Below are positions 47,901-56,967 of a stretch of DNA of 64,000 nt, piece by piece. The notes under the pieces are model-generated. The model was not told the origin of the DNA. It did not search any database and worked only from the letters and a program-made list of their open reading frames with translations. Position 1 is the first letter of the stretch, and each line of letters begins with the position of its first letter. The DNA is from an uncultured Clostridia bacterium (lineage in GTDB: Bacteria > Bacillota_A > Clostridia > TANB77 > CAG-508): positions 4,678 to 68,677 of the forward strand of contig CANRFI010000002.1 of the NCBI GenBank assembly GCA_947629855.1, in the 5' to 3' direction. The position numbers were made by a program, and so were the translations under genes.

Positions 47901-48541
47901 GTCATCCTTTAGCAAAACTTAGAGAGCAAATCAAGGCGCAAACTACAATTAATACAATGCAGTTAAGAGAAATTGATGAACAAATGGATTCAAAAAATTT
48001 ATTAGAAGAAAAAATGATGTCAAATGAAACATCAAAATTTACAGATGGTCAAAAAGTAAAATATGCAGGAATAATAACTTCAATAAAAAAGAAATATACA
48101 AAAAATAATAAAATTATGGCATTTGTAACAATTGAAGACTTATATGGTACAGCAGAAGTAATAGTATTTGAAAATGCTTATATAAATGCAGACAAAAGTC
48201 TAGTAGAAGAAAATATTGTTATGGTAGAAGGAAGACTAAGTATAAGAGAAGATGATACAACTACAATTATTGCAAGTGAAATAAAAGATTTTGGAGAGCA
48301 AAAACAAAAAATATTTACTTTAAACATAACAAATGCAACAGAAGAAGAAAAAGATAAATTGAGAGGTGCATTACGTTATTTTCAAGGAGATAAAAATAAT
48401 ATCAATGTACAAATAAGAGTAGATAAGGAAACAAGACCATGTGGCAAAATTTATTTGACTGATAGCATAAAAGAAGTTTTTGAAAATATTATAGGTGAAC
48501 CCAATGTAAATATTGAAGAAATTCAATTTGACTTTACATAA
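44986..48541 (+). CDS. dnaE: DNA polymerase III alpha subunit DnaE, frame broken at four CGG codons
   Basis: DnaE is a replicative polymerase subunit. The PHP domain opens the protein (VHLHIHSEFSLLDGANR) and the catalytic Asp triad is in PDFDVDF. An OB domain lies near the C-terminus (GIITSIKKKYTKNNK). In-frame CGG occurs at 46039, 46058 and 46071. Skipping the C each time gives GIPVGPGRGSGAGS, the invariant motif, in place of nonsense. A fourth CGG at 46519 gives STHACGVVIT when the C is skipped; otherwise the protein stops at 46548. The joined product is about 1183 residues, the normal length. Confidence 0.96.
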
Positions 48542-48628
48542 AAAATGAATTAAAATAGAAAGGAAGCAATTTTGCTAAGTATATAAAGCAATATTATATA
48601 CTTAACCTCAAAAAGAAAGGAGAATTTT

Positions 48629-48856
48629 ATGAATCAAGTGACATTAAAAAAAAGGCGAGATACAATTGAAAGGTTAAAGCAATTAAGCTTGCAAAAAGCA
48701 GAAGCAAACAGATTAATTGAAACTATCAAGCAGGAATGTGGAATTCTTATTGACGAACCAGAAAATGCATCTTCGTATCAGATTAATCGTTATAATGCTT
48801 TAATAACAGGTTCTGATTTATATTTGCCTTTGCGGAGATCTTTGCTTATGCAATAA
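48629..48856 (+). CDS. Unrecognised 75-residue protein
   Basis: A helical, basic protein with no motif I recognise. AAAGGAG precedes the ATG. It has an in-frame CGG at 48833 read without a shift, and a shifted reading would run into the terminator that follows, so the plain frame is preferred. Codon use includes CGA and CGT, unlike the neighbours. Confidence 0.55.
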   Translation: MNQVTLKKRRDTIERLKQLSLQKAEANRLIETIKQECGILIDEPENASSYQINRYNALITGSDLYLPLRRSLLMQ

Positions 48857-48871
48857 AGAATTCCTAGTCAC

Positions 48872-48901
48872 AAAAACTTCTCCTTTTTGGGAGAGGTTTT
48901 T
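48872..48901 (+). terminator. Terminator
   Basis: Stem 48872-48883 with 48889-48901, with a TTTTT loop and T-rich 3' arm. Confidence 0.75.
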
Positions 48902-48929
48902 AAAATGAATAATAGAAGGGAGTACTAAA

Positions 48930-49397
48930 ATGAGAAGAACTAGAGTAGCAGGAATTATTTTTATGCAAGGTGGAATTGCATTAATGCATAGAACAGAAGT
49001 GAAAAAAAGAAAGGATTATCAAGACTATTATACTTTCCCAGGTGGAGGATTAGAAGAAGGAGAAACAAAAGAAGAAGGGACAACAAGAGAAATTAAAGAA
49101 GAATTAGGAATAAATGTAAAAGTCATAAAAAAATTATATGAAATGAATTCTAAAAAATTTGAGCAAAAAGAAATTTTTTATTTGTGTGAGTATATAGACG
49201 GAAAATTTGGAACAGGAGATGGACCAGAATTTTCAGATAATCTAAGTTATAAAGATACTGGAAATTATATACCAGAAATTATAAGTATAGAAAAAATAAA
49301 AGATACTTTATTATTACCATTAGAAATAAAGGAAAAGTTATTAAAAGATATAAAAAGTGGTATTTTTAAAAATTATATCTCATTGACAAAACAATAA
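48930..49397 (+). CDS. Nudix hydrolase
   Basis: The 155-residue protein carries the Nudix box GGGLEEGETKEEGTTREIKEELGI in two parts (residues 32-55). It removes nucleoside diphosphate-linked groups; substrate unknown. A promoter for the following gene lies within its 3' end (49383-49411). Confidence 0.93.
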   Translation: MRRTRVAGIIFMQGGIALMHRTEVKKRKDYQDYYTFPGGGLEEGETKEEGTTREIKEELGINVKVIKKLYEMNSKKFEQKEIFYLCEYIDGKFGTGDGPEFSDNLSYKDTGNYIPEIISIEKIKDTLLLPLEIKEKLLKDIKSGIFKNYISLTKQ

Positions 49398-49411
49398 AAT
49401 TATGTTAATAT
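49383..49411 (+). promoter_or_regulatory. Promoter of the small gene 49464
   Basis: TTGACA (49383-49388), 17 bases, TAATAT (49406-49411), overlapping the end of the Nudix gene. Confidence 0.7.
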
Positions 49412-49463
49412 AAAAGTATGCTCAAGATAGGGATGAGCAAATTCTTAGCAAGGAGGAGACATC

Positions 49464-49673
49464 ATGAGTAGATTAGATGAAAAAATCTACAACGACAAAA
49501 TGAAAGTCAATGACTTTCAGCGGAAAAAAGCCTCTGATTTTGGAGAGCAGAAGGTTACTGATGTAGGTTATGATTCAGAAGGACATCAGGTAATACGTCT
49601 TTCTAACAATGCCGACACAGTAATCCGGAAAGAACACAACGCACCTGAGCACATCCGCACTCAGGGAGGCTAA
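49464..49673 (+). CDS. Unrecognised 69-residue hydrophilic protein
   Basis: The soluble charged protein is Asp/Lys/His rich and has no motif I recognise. It has its own promoter, AAGGAGG, and a strong terminator, so it is an independent small gene. Two in-frame CGG codons (49521, 49626) are read without frame change. Its codon use (CGG, CGC, GCC, ATC) is richer in G+C than the neighbours. Confidence 0.6.
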   Translation: MSRLDEKIYNDKMKVNDFQRKKASDFGEQKVTDVGYDSEGHQVIRLSNNADTVIRKEHNAPEHIRTQGG

Positions 49674-49701
49674 GAAACAAACAAGGAGGAGAATTCCTTC
49701 A

Positions 49702-49740
49702 AAAAAGGACTGCCTTGCGAAAGCAAGGTAGTCTTTTTAT
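49702..49740 (+). terminator. Terminator with GAAA loop
   Basis: A long stem around GCCTTGC-GAAA-GCAAGG, followed by TTTTTAT. It separates the rightward small gene from leftward feoB. Confidence 0.88.
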
Positions 49741-49751
49741 ATTTAAAATTC

Positions 49752-51899
49752 TTAAATAATAATATTGTAAATTAAATTTGTAAACATACAAACAACAATA
49801 CCACAAACTGTCGGAATTGCAAAACTTAAAGCAGTCCATTTAAGACTTCCAGTTTCTTTTTTTATAGTCAAAAGAGTAGTAGCACAAGGAAAGTGTAAAA
49901 TTGTAAATAGCATAACATTAATTGCAGTTAAAATAGTCCAACCATTTGAAATTAAAATTTGACCAATTGAAACAGTATCTTCAATATTAACAAGTGAATT
50001 TCCACCAAGATAACACATTAAAATAATAGGAAGAACAATTTCATTTGCAGGAATACCCAAAATAAATGCAGTTAAAATATATCCATCTAATCCCATTAAA
50101 CTAGCAAAAGGCTCTAAGAAATTAGCAATTATATTTAATAAGCTTTCTCCACCAATTCCTATATTTGCAAATAACCAAATAATAAGTCCTGCTGGGGCAG
50201 CTGCAACAACTGCTCTACCAAGAACAAACAGGGTCCTGTCAAAAATAGAACGTATTAAAATTTTTCCAAACTGTGGTTTTCTATAAGGTGGAAGCTCTAA
50301 TATAAAAGAGGATGGCATACCTTTTAAAATTGTTTTAGATAATATTTTAGATATCATTAATGAAAAAAATATTCCGATTAAAATAACAAATATAACGCTA
50401 AGAGTTGAGATAAATGATGCTCCAATTCCTTGCATACTTCCTGCAATAAAAATTGTGCTAATTGCAATTAAAAAAGGAAATCTTCCGATTGCAAGGTACA
50501 AAATTATTAGTAAGAATTGCAATAAGTCGTTCACGTGGTGAATCAATTATTCTACAGCCAACTACACCTGCAGCATTGCAACCAAAGCCCATACACATAG
50601 TAATCATTTGTTTACCGAGTACAACAGCATTTTTTAAAAATCCCATCCATATTAAAAGCAATTCTAGGCAAATATCCTAAATCCTCTAAAATAGTAAAAA
50701 GAGGAAAGAAAATAGCCATAGGAGGAAGCATAACAGAAATAATCCATGTTAAAGTTTGGTAAACACCAGAAATTAACATAGAAGAAAGAAACTGAGGACA
50801 ATGCAAGAAATTGGCTATATATACTAATTTATCTTGAATCCACGCAAACATAGAAAAAAGAACTTCAGAAGGATAATTAGCACCAATAATAGTAATCCAA
50901 AAAATTATTCCTAAAAACAAAATCATAATAGGAATGCCAAACTTCTTAGAAGTTAAAATTTTATCTATTTTTCTATCACGTTTAGAATAATTTTCATCTT
51001 CAAATGTACATACTTTTTTACATATTTCTTCTGATTTATGCATAATACTAGATACAATTAAATCTCTAAAAGAATCTTTGTGTATTTTAGCTTCTTCCAA
51101 TTTATTTTGAATAATTAATTGAGCACTTTTTATATATTCATTTTCCAATAAATTGATAGAAAGGTGCTGCTTGATTGAATTTAAAATTTTTTTATCACCA
51201 TCTATTAATTTTAAAGCAATCCAACGTGATAAATAGGAAGAAAGCTTAAACTCATTTTCTAAAATATTTTGATATTTTGATATACAATCTTCAATAATAG
51301 GGGAATAAGAAATTTTTTTAGGCTGAAAAGTATTTCCTTGTGAACATACTTGCTTAATTGTATCCATTAATTTAAATAAAGTTTTCTTTTTCCTTGCAAC
51401 AACTCCCACAACAGGAATTCCAAGCTCATTAGATAAATCTTCTAAATTGATATGTATTTTTTTCTTTTTTGCTTCATCTAATAAATTTACACAAAGTACA
51501 ATATTATTTGTAATTTCCATTATTTGAAATACAAGATTTAAATTTCTTTCTAAACAAGTAGCATCAACTACAACAACAGTGCAATCAGGATTACCAAAAC
51601 ATATATAATCTCGTGCAATTTCTTCTTCTTCTGAATTAGACATAATAGAATAAGTTCCAGGTATGTCAACAAAAAGAAAATTTTTATCTTGATAAGTACA
51701 GCTTCCAGCACTATTTTCAACAGTTTTTCCAGGCCAGTTGCCAGTATGTTGATGCATACCAGTTAAATTATTAAAAATAGTTGACTTTCCTACGTTTGGA
51801 TTTCCGTGAAAGAGCAACAACATAATCAGAATTATTCTTTAAAAGCTCAAAATCACTTGCCAATAAAGAGCTTCCAGTAGAAGATTTTGTAAGTCCCAT
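49752..51899 (-). CDS. feoB: Ferrous iron transporter FeoB, frame broken at three CGG codons
   Basis: FeoB is the membrane Fe(II) transporter with a cytoplasmic G domain. The joined protein is about 714 residues, a normal length. CGG codons lie at plus 51804-51806, 50615-50617 and 50485-50487. Skipping the C restores, in order, [12 protein letters not shown] (the P-loop), [20 protein letters not shown], and NNFVPCNGRFPFLI. Without the skips the gene falls into three unconnected pieces, the first lacking a start. The start at 51899 follows TTGGAGG. Membrane Gate and G3/G4-type motifs are intact. Confidence 0.95.
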
Positions 51900-51964
51900 A
51901 GTAACCTCCAAAATTTATATTTTAATATTACATAGTATGAAATCAAAATATAAAAGTTACAAAT

Positions 51965-52201
51965 TTAAAAACTAACTGTTATTAAATTAGCATCTTCATT
52001 TCTAAGAGCAATTAAAGTTCCACGGATGAAAAAAGCACGCGGATTATGCATTGGACTATCCAAAACAGGTGTAATCATAGCACCTTTTACAAGTCCTAAA
52101 TCTAATAATCTTCTTCTAATATTTCCTATACAATTTAATTCTTCAATATAAACTTTTTGATTTAAAGGTATTTCATTTAAAGTCTTATTATGCTTTATCA
52201 T
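51965..52201 (-). CDS. feoA: FeoA
   Basis: The 78-residue SH3-like protein (LNQKVYIEELNC; RRRLLDLGLVKGAMI) is the small partner of FeoB. It lies 65 bases upstream of feoB in the same direction, the standard feoAB operon. Confidence 0.93.
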   Translation of the reverse strand: MIKHNKTLNEIPLNQKVYIEELNCIGNIRRRLLDLGLVKGAMITPVLDSPMHNPRAFFIRGTLIALRNEDANLITVSF

Positions 52202-52319
52202 AAAAATTTAAGCCTCCCACAATAGTAGTTAATATATTATATTTTGTCGAAAAATAATTGTTACATATTGACAATTAAATTGTTTTATGAAAAAATAAGA
52301 ACGAAGAGGAGGAATAGAA

Positions 52320-52784
52320 ATGGATAAATTAAGAGGATTTGAGGTAGCAAAAGGATTTGAAAATAAAGAAATTAATTTACCAATTAGAAAAACAAAATAT
52401 TCAGCAGGATATGATATAGAAGCAGCAGAAGATGTAGTAGTACCAAGTTTTAAAAAGGGTATGAACCCTACATTAGTAAAAACAGGATTAAAGGCTTATA
52501 TGCAAGATGATGAAGTATTGTTTTTATACAATAGGAGTTCAAATCCAAAGAAAAAAGGATTAATTGTAGCAAATAGTGTAGGAGTAATTGATAAAGACTA
52601 TTATGGAAACCAAGATAATGATGGTCATATTATGTTTGCTTTTTATAATATTAAAGAAGAAGATATTACAATAAAAAAAGGAGAAGCAATAGGACAAGCC
52701 ATATTCCAAAAATATTTAACAACAGATGATGATAATGCACAAGGGGAAAGAATAGGTGGATTTGGATCAACTAGAAAAGAATAA
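52320..52784 (+). CDS. dut: dUTP diphosphatase, trimeric type
   Basis: dUTPase removes dUTP and gives dUMP for thymidylate synthesis. The 154-residue protein has motifs SAGYDIEA, NRSS, GVIDKDYYGN and a C-terminal RIGGFGSTRK, the order of trimeric dUTPases. AGAGGAGG upstream. Confidence 0.93.
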   Translation: MDKLRGFEVAKGFENKEINLPIRKTKYSAGYDIEAAEDVVVPSFKKGMNPTLVKTGLKAYMQDDEVLFLYNRSSNPKKKGLIVANSVGVIDKDYYGNQDNDGHIMFAFYNIKEEDITIKKGEAIGQAIFQKYLTTDDDNAQGERIGGFGSTRKE

Positions 52785-52989
52785 AAAAAATCAAAAAAAA
52801 TTTTCCTTAGAGGCTCAACGGAAACAAGCAAAATATACATAAAAAATTATGGTAAAGGCTTTGACTTTTACCATTTTTTGTTGTATAATAAATATGGTTA
52901 AAAAATCCAATAAAGTTATTTAATAGTATTTACATAACTTTATTATATTTTTTTCACTAAATTATCAAATACTGAAAGGAGTGGCTTAC

Positions 52990-53553
52990 ATGTTTAATGT
53001 AGGAGACAAAATTGTATACCCAATGCACGGTGCCGGAGTAATAGATTCAATAGAAGAAAAAGATATTTTAGGAGAGAAACAATCTTATTACATATTGAAG
53101 ATGCCAGGTGAAGTAAAGGTAATGATACCAACAGCTAAGGCAGAAACAGTAGGTGTAAGAAATATTATAGATAAAAGTTCAGCAGATAAAGTAATTGAAG
53201 TATTAGAAAAAGATGAAACACAAATGGATAAAAACTGGAATAAAAGATATAGAGACAATATGGACAAAATGAAAAGTGGGGATATCTACGAAGTTGCTGA
53301 TGTAGTAAGAAATCTAAGCTTCAAACAAAAAGAAAAAGGATTATCAACAGGCGAAAAGAAAATGTTAAACAATGCAAAACAAATATTAGTTAGTGAATTA
53401 GTATTAGCAGAACATGCTTCACAAGAAGAAGTAGAGCAATTAGTAGAAAATAAAATCAACACATCATTTATGATGTTTAGAGCAGAAGAAGTACAACCTG
53501 AAAGTGTTGTAAACAAATTTATACCATTTGATGGAACAGGAACAAACGATTAA
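52990..53553 (+). CDS. CarD/CdnL-type transcription regulator
   Basis: The 187-residue protein has the RNA-polymerase-binding CarD domain at its start (FNVGDKIVYPMHGAGVIDSIEE) and a helical DNA-binding C-terminal half. It stabilises open promoter complexes in many bacteria. I start it at 52990 because AAAGGAG is well spaced for that ATG; GTG at 52981 is an alternative. It has its own terminator. Confidence 0.93.
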   Translation: MFNVGDKIVYPMHGAGVIDSIEEKDILGEKQSYYILKMPGEVKVMIPTAKAETVGVRNIIDKSSADKVIEVLEKDETQMDKNWNKRYRDNMDKMKSGDIYEVADVVRNLSFKQKEKGLSTGEKKMLNNAKQILVSELVLAEHASQEEVEQLVENKINTSFMMFRAEEVQPESVVNKFIPFDGTGTND

Positions 53554-53555
53554 TT

Positions 53556-53595
53556 AAAATTCCAGCTGTCAAAATTTAGGCTGGAATTTTTTTAT
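53556..53595 (+). terminator. carD terminator
   Basis: Stem 53556-53566 with 53580-53590, then a T tract. Confidence 0.9.
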
Positions 53596-53636
53596 ATTTT
53601 TATTTTAAATTATTTTAAAAATTTAATTAAAATGTA

Positions 53637-53665
53637 TTGACAAAAAATCTACAACATATTATAAT
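53637..53665 (+). promoter_or_regulatory. tRNA-Leu promoter
   Basis: TTGACA (53637-53642), 17 bases, TATAAT (53660-53665). Confidence 0.8.
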
Positions 53666-53705
53666 AACAATTGTCCGTTAAGGATAGCCAGTTCTTTAAG
53701 TAAAT

Positions 53706-53793
53706 GCAGATGTGGCGGAACTGGTAGACGCACAGGACTTAAAATCCTGCGGTTGAATAAACCGTGCCGGTTCGATTCCGGCCATCTGCACCA
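53706..53793 (+). tRNA. tRNA-Leu(TAA)
   Basis: An 88-base gene with long variable arm (GGTTGAATAAACC) and encoded CCA. The acceptor GCAGATG pairs with CATCTGC. The anticodon loop CTTAAAA has TAA. Its 3' end is the attachment site of the neighbouring mobile element. Confidence 0.96.
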
Positions 53794-53794
53794 A
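53783..53794 (+). repeat. attL of the mobile element (tRNA-Leu 3' end)
   Basis: CATCTGCACCAA occurs here and, exactly, at 58826-58837. The repeat is the end of a tRNA, the usual target of tyrosine integrases. Confidence 0.65.
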
Positions 53795-53832
53795 AACAGT
53801 TGAAGTTTTAACAAATTTCGACTGTTTTTATT
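53793..53832 (+). terminator. Terminator after tRNA-Leu
   Basis: Stem 53793-53804 with 53817-53828 (one G-T pair) and a T tract. It lies inside the element and therefore was brought by it. Confidence 0.75.
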
Positions 53833-53946
53833 ATTATTCAAAATTATTTGTAAGTATTGGTATAACTGTATTTTATTATTTTCCGTTATTTAATCTACTT
53901 TCAAAATTATTCAAAAAAATTTATTAATTTTTGTTCTATGCTCGGA

Positions 53947-53971
53947 ATTTGCTCTAAGCATTTGCTCGTAA
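53947..53971 (+). promoter_or_regulatory. Putative integrase arm sites, left end of element
   Basis: ATTTGCTC occurs at 53947 and 53960 and ATTTGCTCGTAA (53960-53971) recurs exactly at the other end (58752-58763). Inferred binding sites. Confidence 0.4.
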
Positions 53972-54009
53972 AATAATAAAAATAGAGCTATAAGAATAGC
54001 CCTATTTTA

Positions 54010-54831
54010 TTATCTTTCTTTGTTTAAACTACATATAAAAGATTTTACAAGTCGTTTTAGTCTTTCCTTTGAAAAATCAAATAATATACTCACATAGTCA
54101 AAAGTTTTATCAATATAATCATTTAGTATTATAATTTCTTTTTTTAATTCTTTATTTTCTTGTTTTAAAGTATAATTTTCTTTTTGTAATTCAAAATTAG
54201 TAATTTTTTTAAGTTTTTCTATTGGTATATGTTCAGTGTCTTTTGTATTTCCTCGTTCTAAATCAAAACCATTGTCAGTTACATATTTATAAAATTTGTC
54301 TTGTAAAATCCTATAACTTTCTTTTCCTTTCCAAAATTCACTACAAGCAATTTTGGCTATTTCTTTTCCTTTTTTATCTTTTGTATGAACTACCGGTATA
54401 AACATTATATGAAGATGGGGAGTTGTTTCGTCATTATGAACTTTTGCAGATACTATAAACTCTTCGCCTAAATTATTATAATTGGCAACAAATTTATAAG
54501 CTAATTGGAAATATCTTTTTGTTTCAATTTCTCCAATTCTTTCAAAAAAATCTTTGTCAGATGTAATAACTAACTCACACATAACATTACTAACTTTTTT
54601 TATTTGACCTTTCAAATTATATTTTGCTTTTATGATATTAAATGCTTTTTGATATGATGTATTGATATTTTTTAAGGAATAGTTTTTAGTAGAACTATTT
54701 TTATTTATTTCTTTGTTAGAATAGTTAGTATTTTTTCTTTCATTGTGTCTATATATGTAAGGAAGCTGTCCGATTTTATAATTTTTATTTCTTATTATTG
54801 CATAACTCAAATTTTTAAATCTCCTTTTCAT
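54010..54831 (-). CDS. MOBV relaxase (Pre/Mob)
   Basis: The 273-residue relaxase nicks DNA at oriT to start transfer. It has the family's RHNER motif (about residue 29) and the metal site HNDETTPHLHIMFIPV (about 132-147). A coiled-coil C-terminal region follows, ending earlier than in plasmid versions (often 400 or more residues). It faces away from an oriT-like region. Confidence 0.88.
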   Translation of the reverse strand: MKRRFKNLSYAIIRNKNYKIGQLPYIYRHNERKNTNYSNKEINKNSSTKNYSLKNINTSYQKAFNIIKAKYNLKGQIKKVSNVMCELVITSDKDFFERIGEIETKRYFQLAYKFVANYNNLGEEFIVSAKVHNDETTPHLHIMFIPVVHTKDKKGKEIAKIACSEFWKGKESYRILQDKFYKYVTDNGFDLERGNTKDTEHIPIEKLKKITNFELQKENYTLKQENKELKKEIIILNDYIDKTFDYVSILFDFSKERLKRLVKSFICSLNKER

Positions 54832-55131
54832 TTTTTATTTAAGTAAGACTTCGTAAGCATTTACTTATGTTCTAATACTTTATTAACTAGCTAATATAAC
54901 ACAAATATAAAGTGTTAGAACATACTAGAACACTTTTTATACGCTATCGCTAAAAGTGTTCTGTATGATTAGGGGCAAGCCCCTAATAACCCCTTGCAAG
55001 ATTTTTTGGGATTTTTTGATATTATTCATTAATACCATTAATAAATAATATTATTATAAGCAATTTATCCAAAAAATCTTGTTTGGGAAAATTTATTTAA
55101 ACCGTTTATTCGCTTTATAACATTAGACTTA
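54832..55131. other. oriT-like region
   Basis: This 300-base gap has no gene. It contains an 11-bp inverted repeat AGAACACTTTT/AAAAGTGTTCT (54927-54937, 54952-54962), a hairpin TTAGGGGC/GCCCCTAA (54969-54986), and a long-range 13-bp inverted repeat (54997-55009 with 55069-55081). Such hairpins upstream of a relaxase gene are typical of a transfer origin, inferred. Confidence 0.5.
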
Positions 55132-56355
55132 CTAAATTTCTCTTTCCTCATTTTCATTTGAAATATTTGTAATGATATTATTGTTTGCATTTAAAAGAAT
55201 ATTTGCATTTATAATATCATTATTCATATAGTAACTATTAACTTTTTCAAGTTCAGCTTCTTTATATTTATTAAAAACAGAAGTATAAGTATTTAAAGTT
55301 ATTGATACATCAGTATGTCCCATAAGTCTTTGAAGTGCAACTGCTCTCATACCAGCCTCTATACATCTTGTACCATAAGTATGTCGTAAACTGTGTGAAG
55401 TAATATCAGTTATTCCCATTTTTTTTAGTAATTCTTTTAATTTTCTATTAGCATTATTAGGTCTAACATAATTTCCATTTGGTTCTAAAAATAATTGTTT
55501 ATCTTTATTGTTTTCAGCTAATCTCATTTGATTTATTATTTCTTCTCTAATAAATTGGGGAATAGGTACTTCTCTAATTCCAGCATAAGTTTTAGTAGAA
55601 TTTCCAATTACAACTTTATGTTCTTTATCAGTAGTTAAAGTCTTATTTACAGTAATTAAGTTTTTATGCAAGTTTATATCTGTATTTTTTAAAGCTAAAA
55701 CTTCTCCAATACGAAGACCTAGATACATTTCTATTAAGTAAGCTACTTTATAGGGCTCTTGTGAAATTGGAATATTAAGTAAATAGTTAGTAAGTTTTTG
55801 TTGTTCCTCAATTTCTAAAGCTCTAACAATTCTTCGCTCTTTATTACTTTTAGGTCTAATAACATCTGCCATGGGATTTCTTGTTATATAACCTTTATTC
55901 ATACTTTCCTTAAATATTTGAGTAAATTGTTCTTTAATCTTTTTTATTGTAGAATTGCTGTAATCTTTAAGTGTATTTAAGTAGTTTTGAATATCATTAC
56001 TTGTTATTTCATCAATATTTTTTGTAGAAACAGGATTTTTCTCAATAGTTTTTATTGTTTCTATTATTCTTGCATAACTTCTTTCACCAATTAGATTTAA
56101 CTCTAATTTTTTCTTTGCATTTTCACGCATAAGTTGATTTAATGGGATACCGTTATTTTTTATGAATAAATCATTTCCTTTTTGATATTGGATGCTTGTA
56201 AGAAAATCTTTTGCATCTTTTTCTGTATTAAATGATTTATATTTTCTTTTTTCAGAATTTGATTCTTTATCAAAGATATAATAACAACATTTCCATTTTT
56301 TATCTCTTTTATCGTAGTATACACTTCCAATTTTTGCTTTTTTATTTTTTTCCAT
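55132..56355 (-). CDS. int: Tyrosine integrase of the mobile element
   Basis: The 407-residue protein has an AP2-like arm-binding start, a SAM-like core domain (about 70-165) and a catalytic domain with LGLRIGEVLAL, SHSLRHTYGTRC and LMGHTDVSITLNTYTSVF (nucleophile Tyr). It inserts the element at tRNA-Leu. An excisionase-like gene lies 11 bases upstream. Confidence 0.95.
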   Translation of the reverse strand: MEKNKKAKIGSVYYDKRDKKWKCCYYIFDKESNSEKRKYKSFNTEKDAKDFLTSIQYQKGNDLFIKNNGIPLNQLMRENAKKKLELNLIGERSYARIIETIKTIEKNPVSTKNIDEITSNDIQNYLNTLKDYSNSTIKKIKEQFTQIFKESMNKGYITRNPMADVIRPKSNKERRIVRALEIEEQQKLTNYLLNIPISQEPYKVAYLIEMYLGLRIGEVLALKNTDINLHKNLITVNKTLTTDKEHKVVIGNSTKTYAGIREVPIPQFIREEIINQMRLAENNKDKQLFLEPNGNYVRPNNANRKLKELLKKMGITDITSHSLRHTYGTRCIEAGMRAVALQRLMGHTDVSITLNTYTSVFNKYKEAELEKVNSYYMNNDIINANILLNANNNIITNISNENEEREI

Positions 56356-56366
56356 ATTAACACCAC

Positions 56367-56672
56367 CTAAACTCTTTTATTCATCTTCCATATTAAATAA
56401 GGAAGAAGCATTACTTGATTTGATTTTCCAATAGTTATAGAGGGAAAGTCATTTCTTCTAAATGTTCTGTAAGCGACTGTTTCACAAATATTTAAATCAC
56501 GCATAACATCTTTTACACATAACATCTTAAAAGGATTTTTTATCATTTTCATACTTTCTATTGCCATAAGTTGTTCTACAGTTATTGGCTTTCCTAAATT
56601 TATATTTATTTTTTTATCTTCTGTATCAATTGTATTTAAAACTTTCATTTCAATATTGTTTAATTCGTTCAT
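56367..56672 (-). CDS. Excisionase-like protein
   Basis: The 101-residue protein ends in a MerR-like helix-turn-helix (CVKDVMRDLNICETVAYRTF) typical of Tn916-type excisionases. I start it at 56672, after GGGAG; the frame is open further upstream without a site. It is followed by int in the same direction. Confidence 0.7.
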   Translation of the reverse strand: MNELNNIEMKVLNTIDTEDKKININLGKPITVEQLMAIESMKMIKNPFKMLCVKDVMRDLNICETVAYRTFRRNDFPSITIGKSNQVMLLPYLIWKMNKRV

Positions 56673-56697
56673 GTTTAAAATCTCCCATAAAAATATT

Positions 56698-56728
56698 TGA
56701 TTTCTAGAAATCAGTTTGTTCGAACAAA
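56698..56728. promoter_or_regulatory. Two adjacent palindromes upstream of xis
   Basis: TGATTTCTAGAAATCA (56698-56713) and TTTGTTCGAACAAA (56715-56728) are perfect palindromes next to each other. They probably bind a dimeric regulator of the int/xis operon. Confidence 0.55.
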
Positions 56729-56967
56729 TTAAGTTTAACACATAAAATAGGGGATTTTTCATTTTGCATAGATATGTGTAAAAATGCATAGGAAAGCATA
56801 GGATTAGTAATAGTTTTTATGTTACAGATGTATTACAAATTTATTAAAAATTAAAGTCAGTATTGAAATACAAAAAAAGTAGTAGTAGAATATGTATAAT
56901 GGTAAGAAAAGAATAACATAAAACAAAAAGACCAAAGAAAATAAAAAGAAAAAGGAGGAAAACCAAA

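Noticed and set aside
46511..48541. A second, separate dnaE-like gene
   Set aside because: It starts inside the DnaE motif with no ribosome site and no PHP domain. It is the rest of the same gene after the CGG shift.
48833..48904. A CGG shift in the small gene at 48629
   Set aside because: The shifted frame would run through a clear terminator, while the plain frame ends before it.
50612..51823. feoB as a gene starting at an internal TTG
   Set aside because: A proper start with TTGGAGG lies at 51899 and the frame joins it after the CGG shift.
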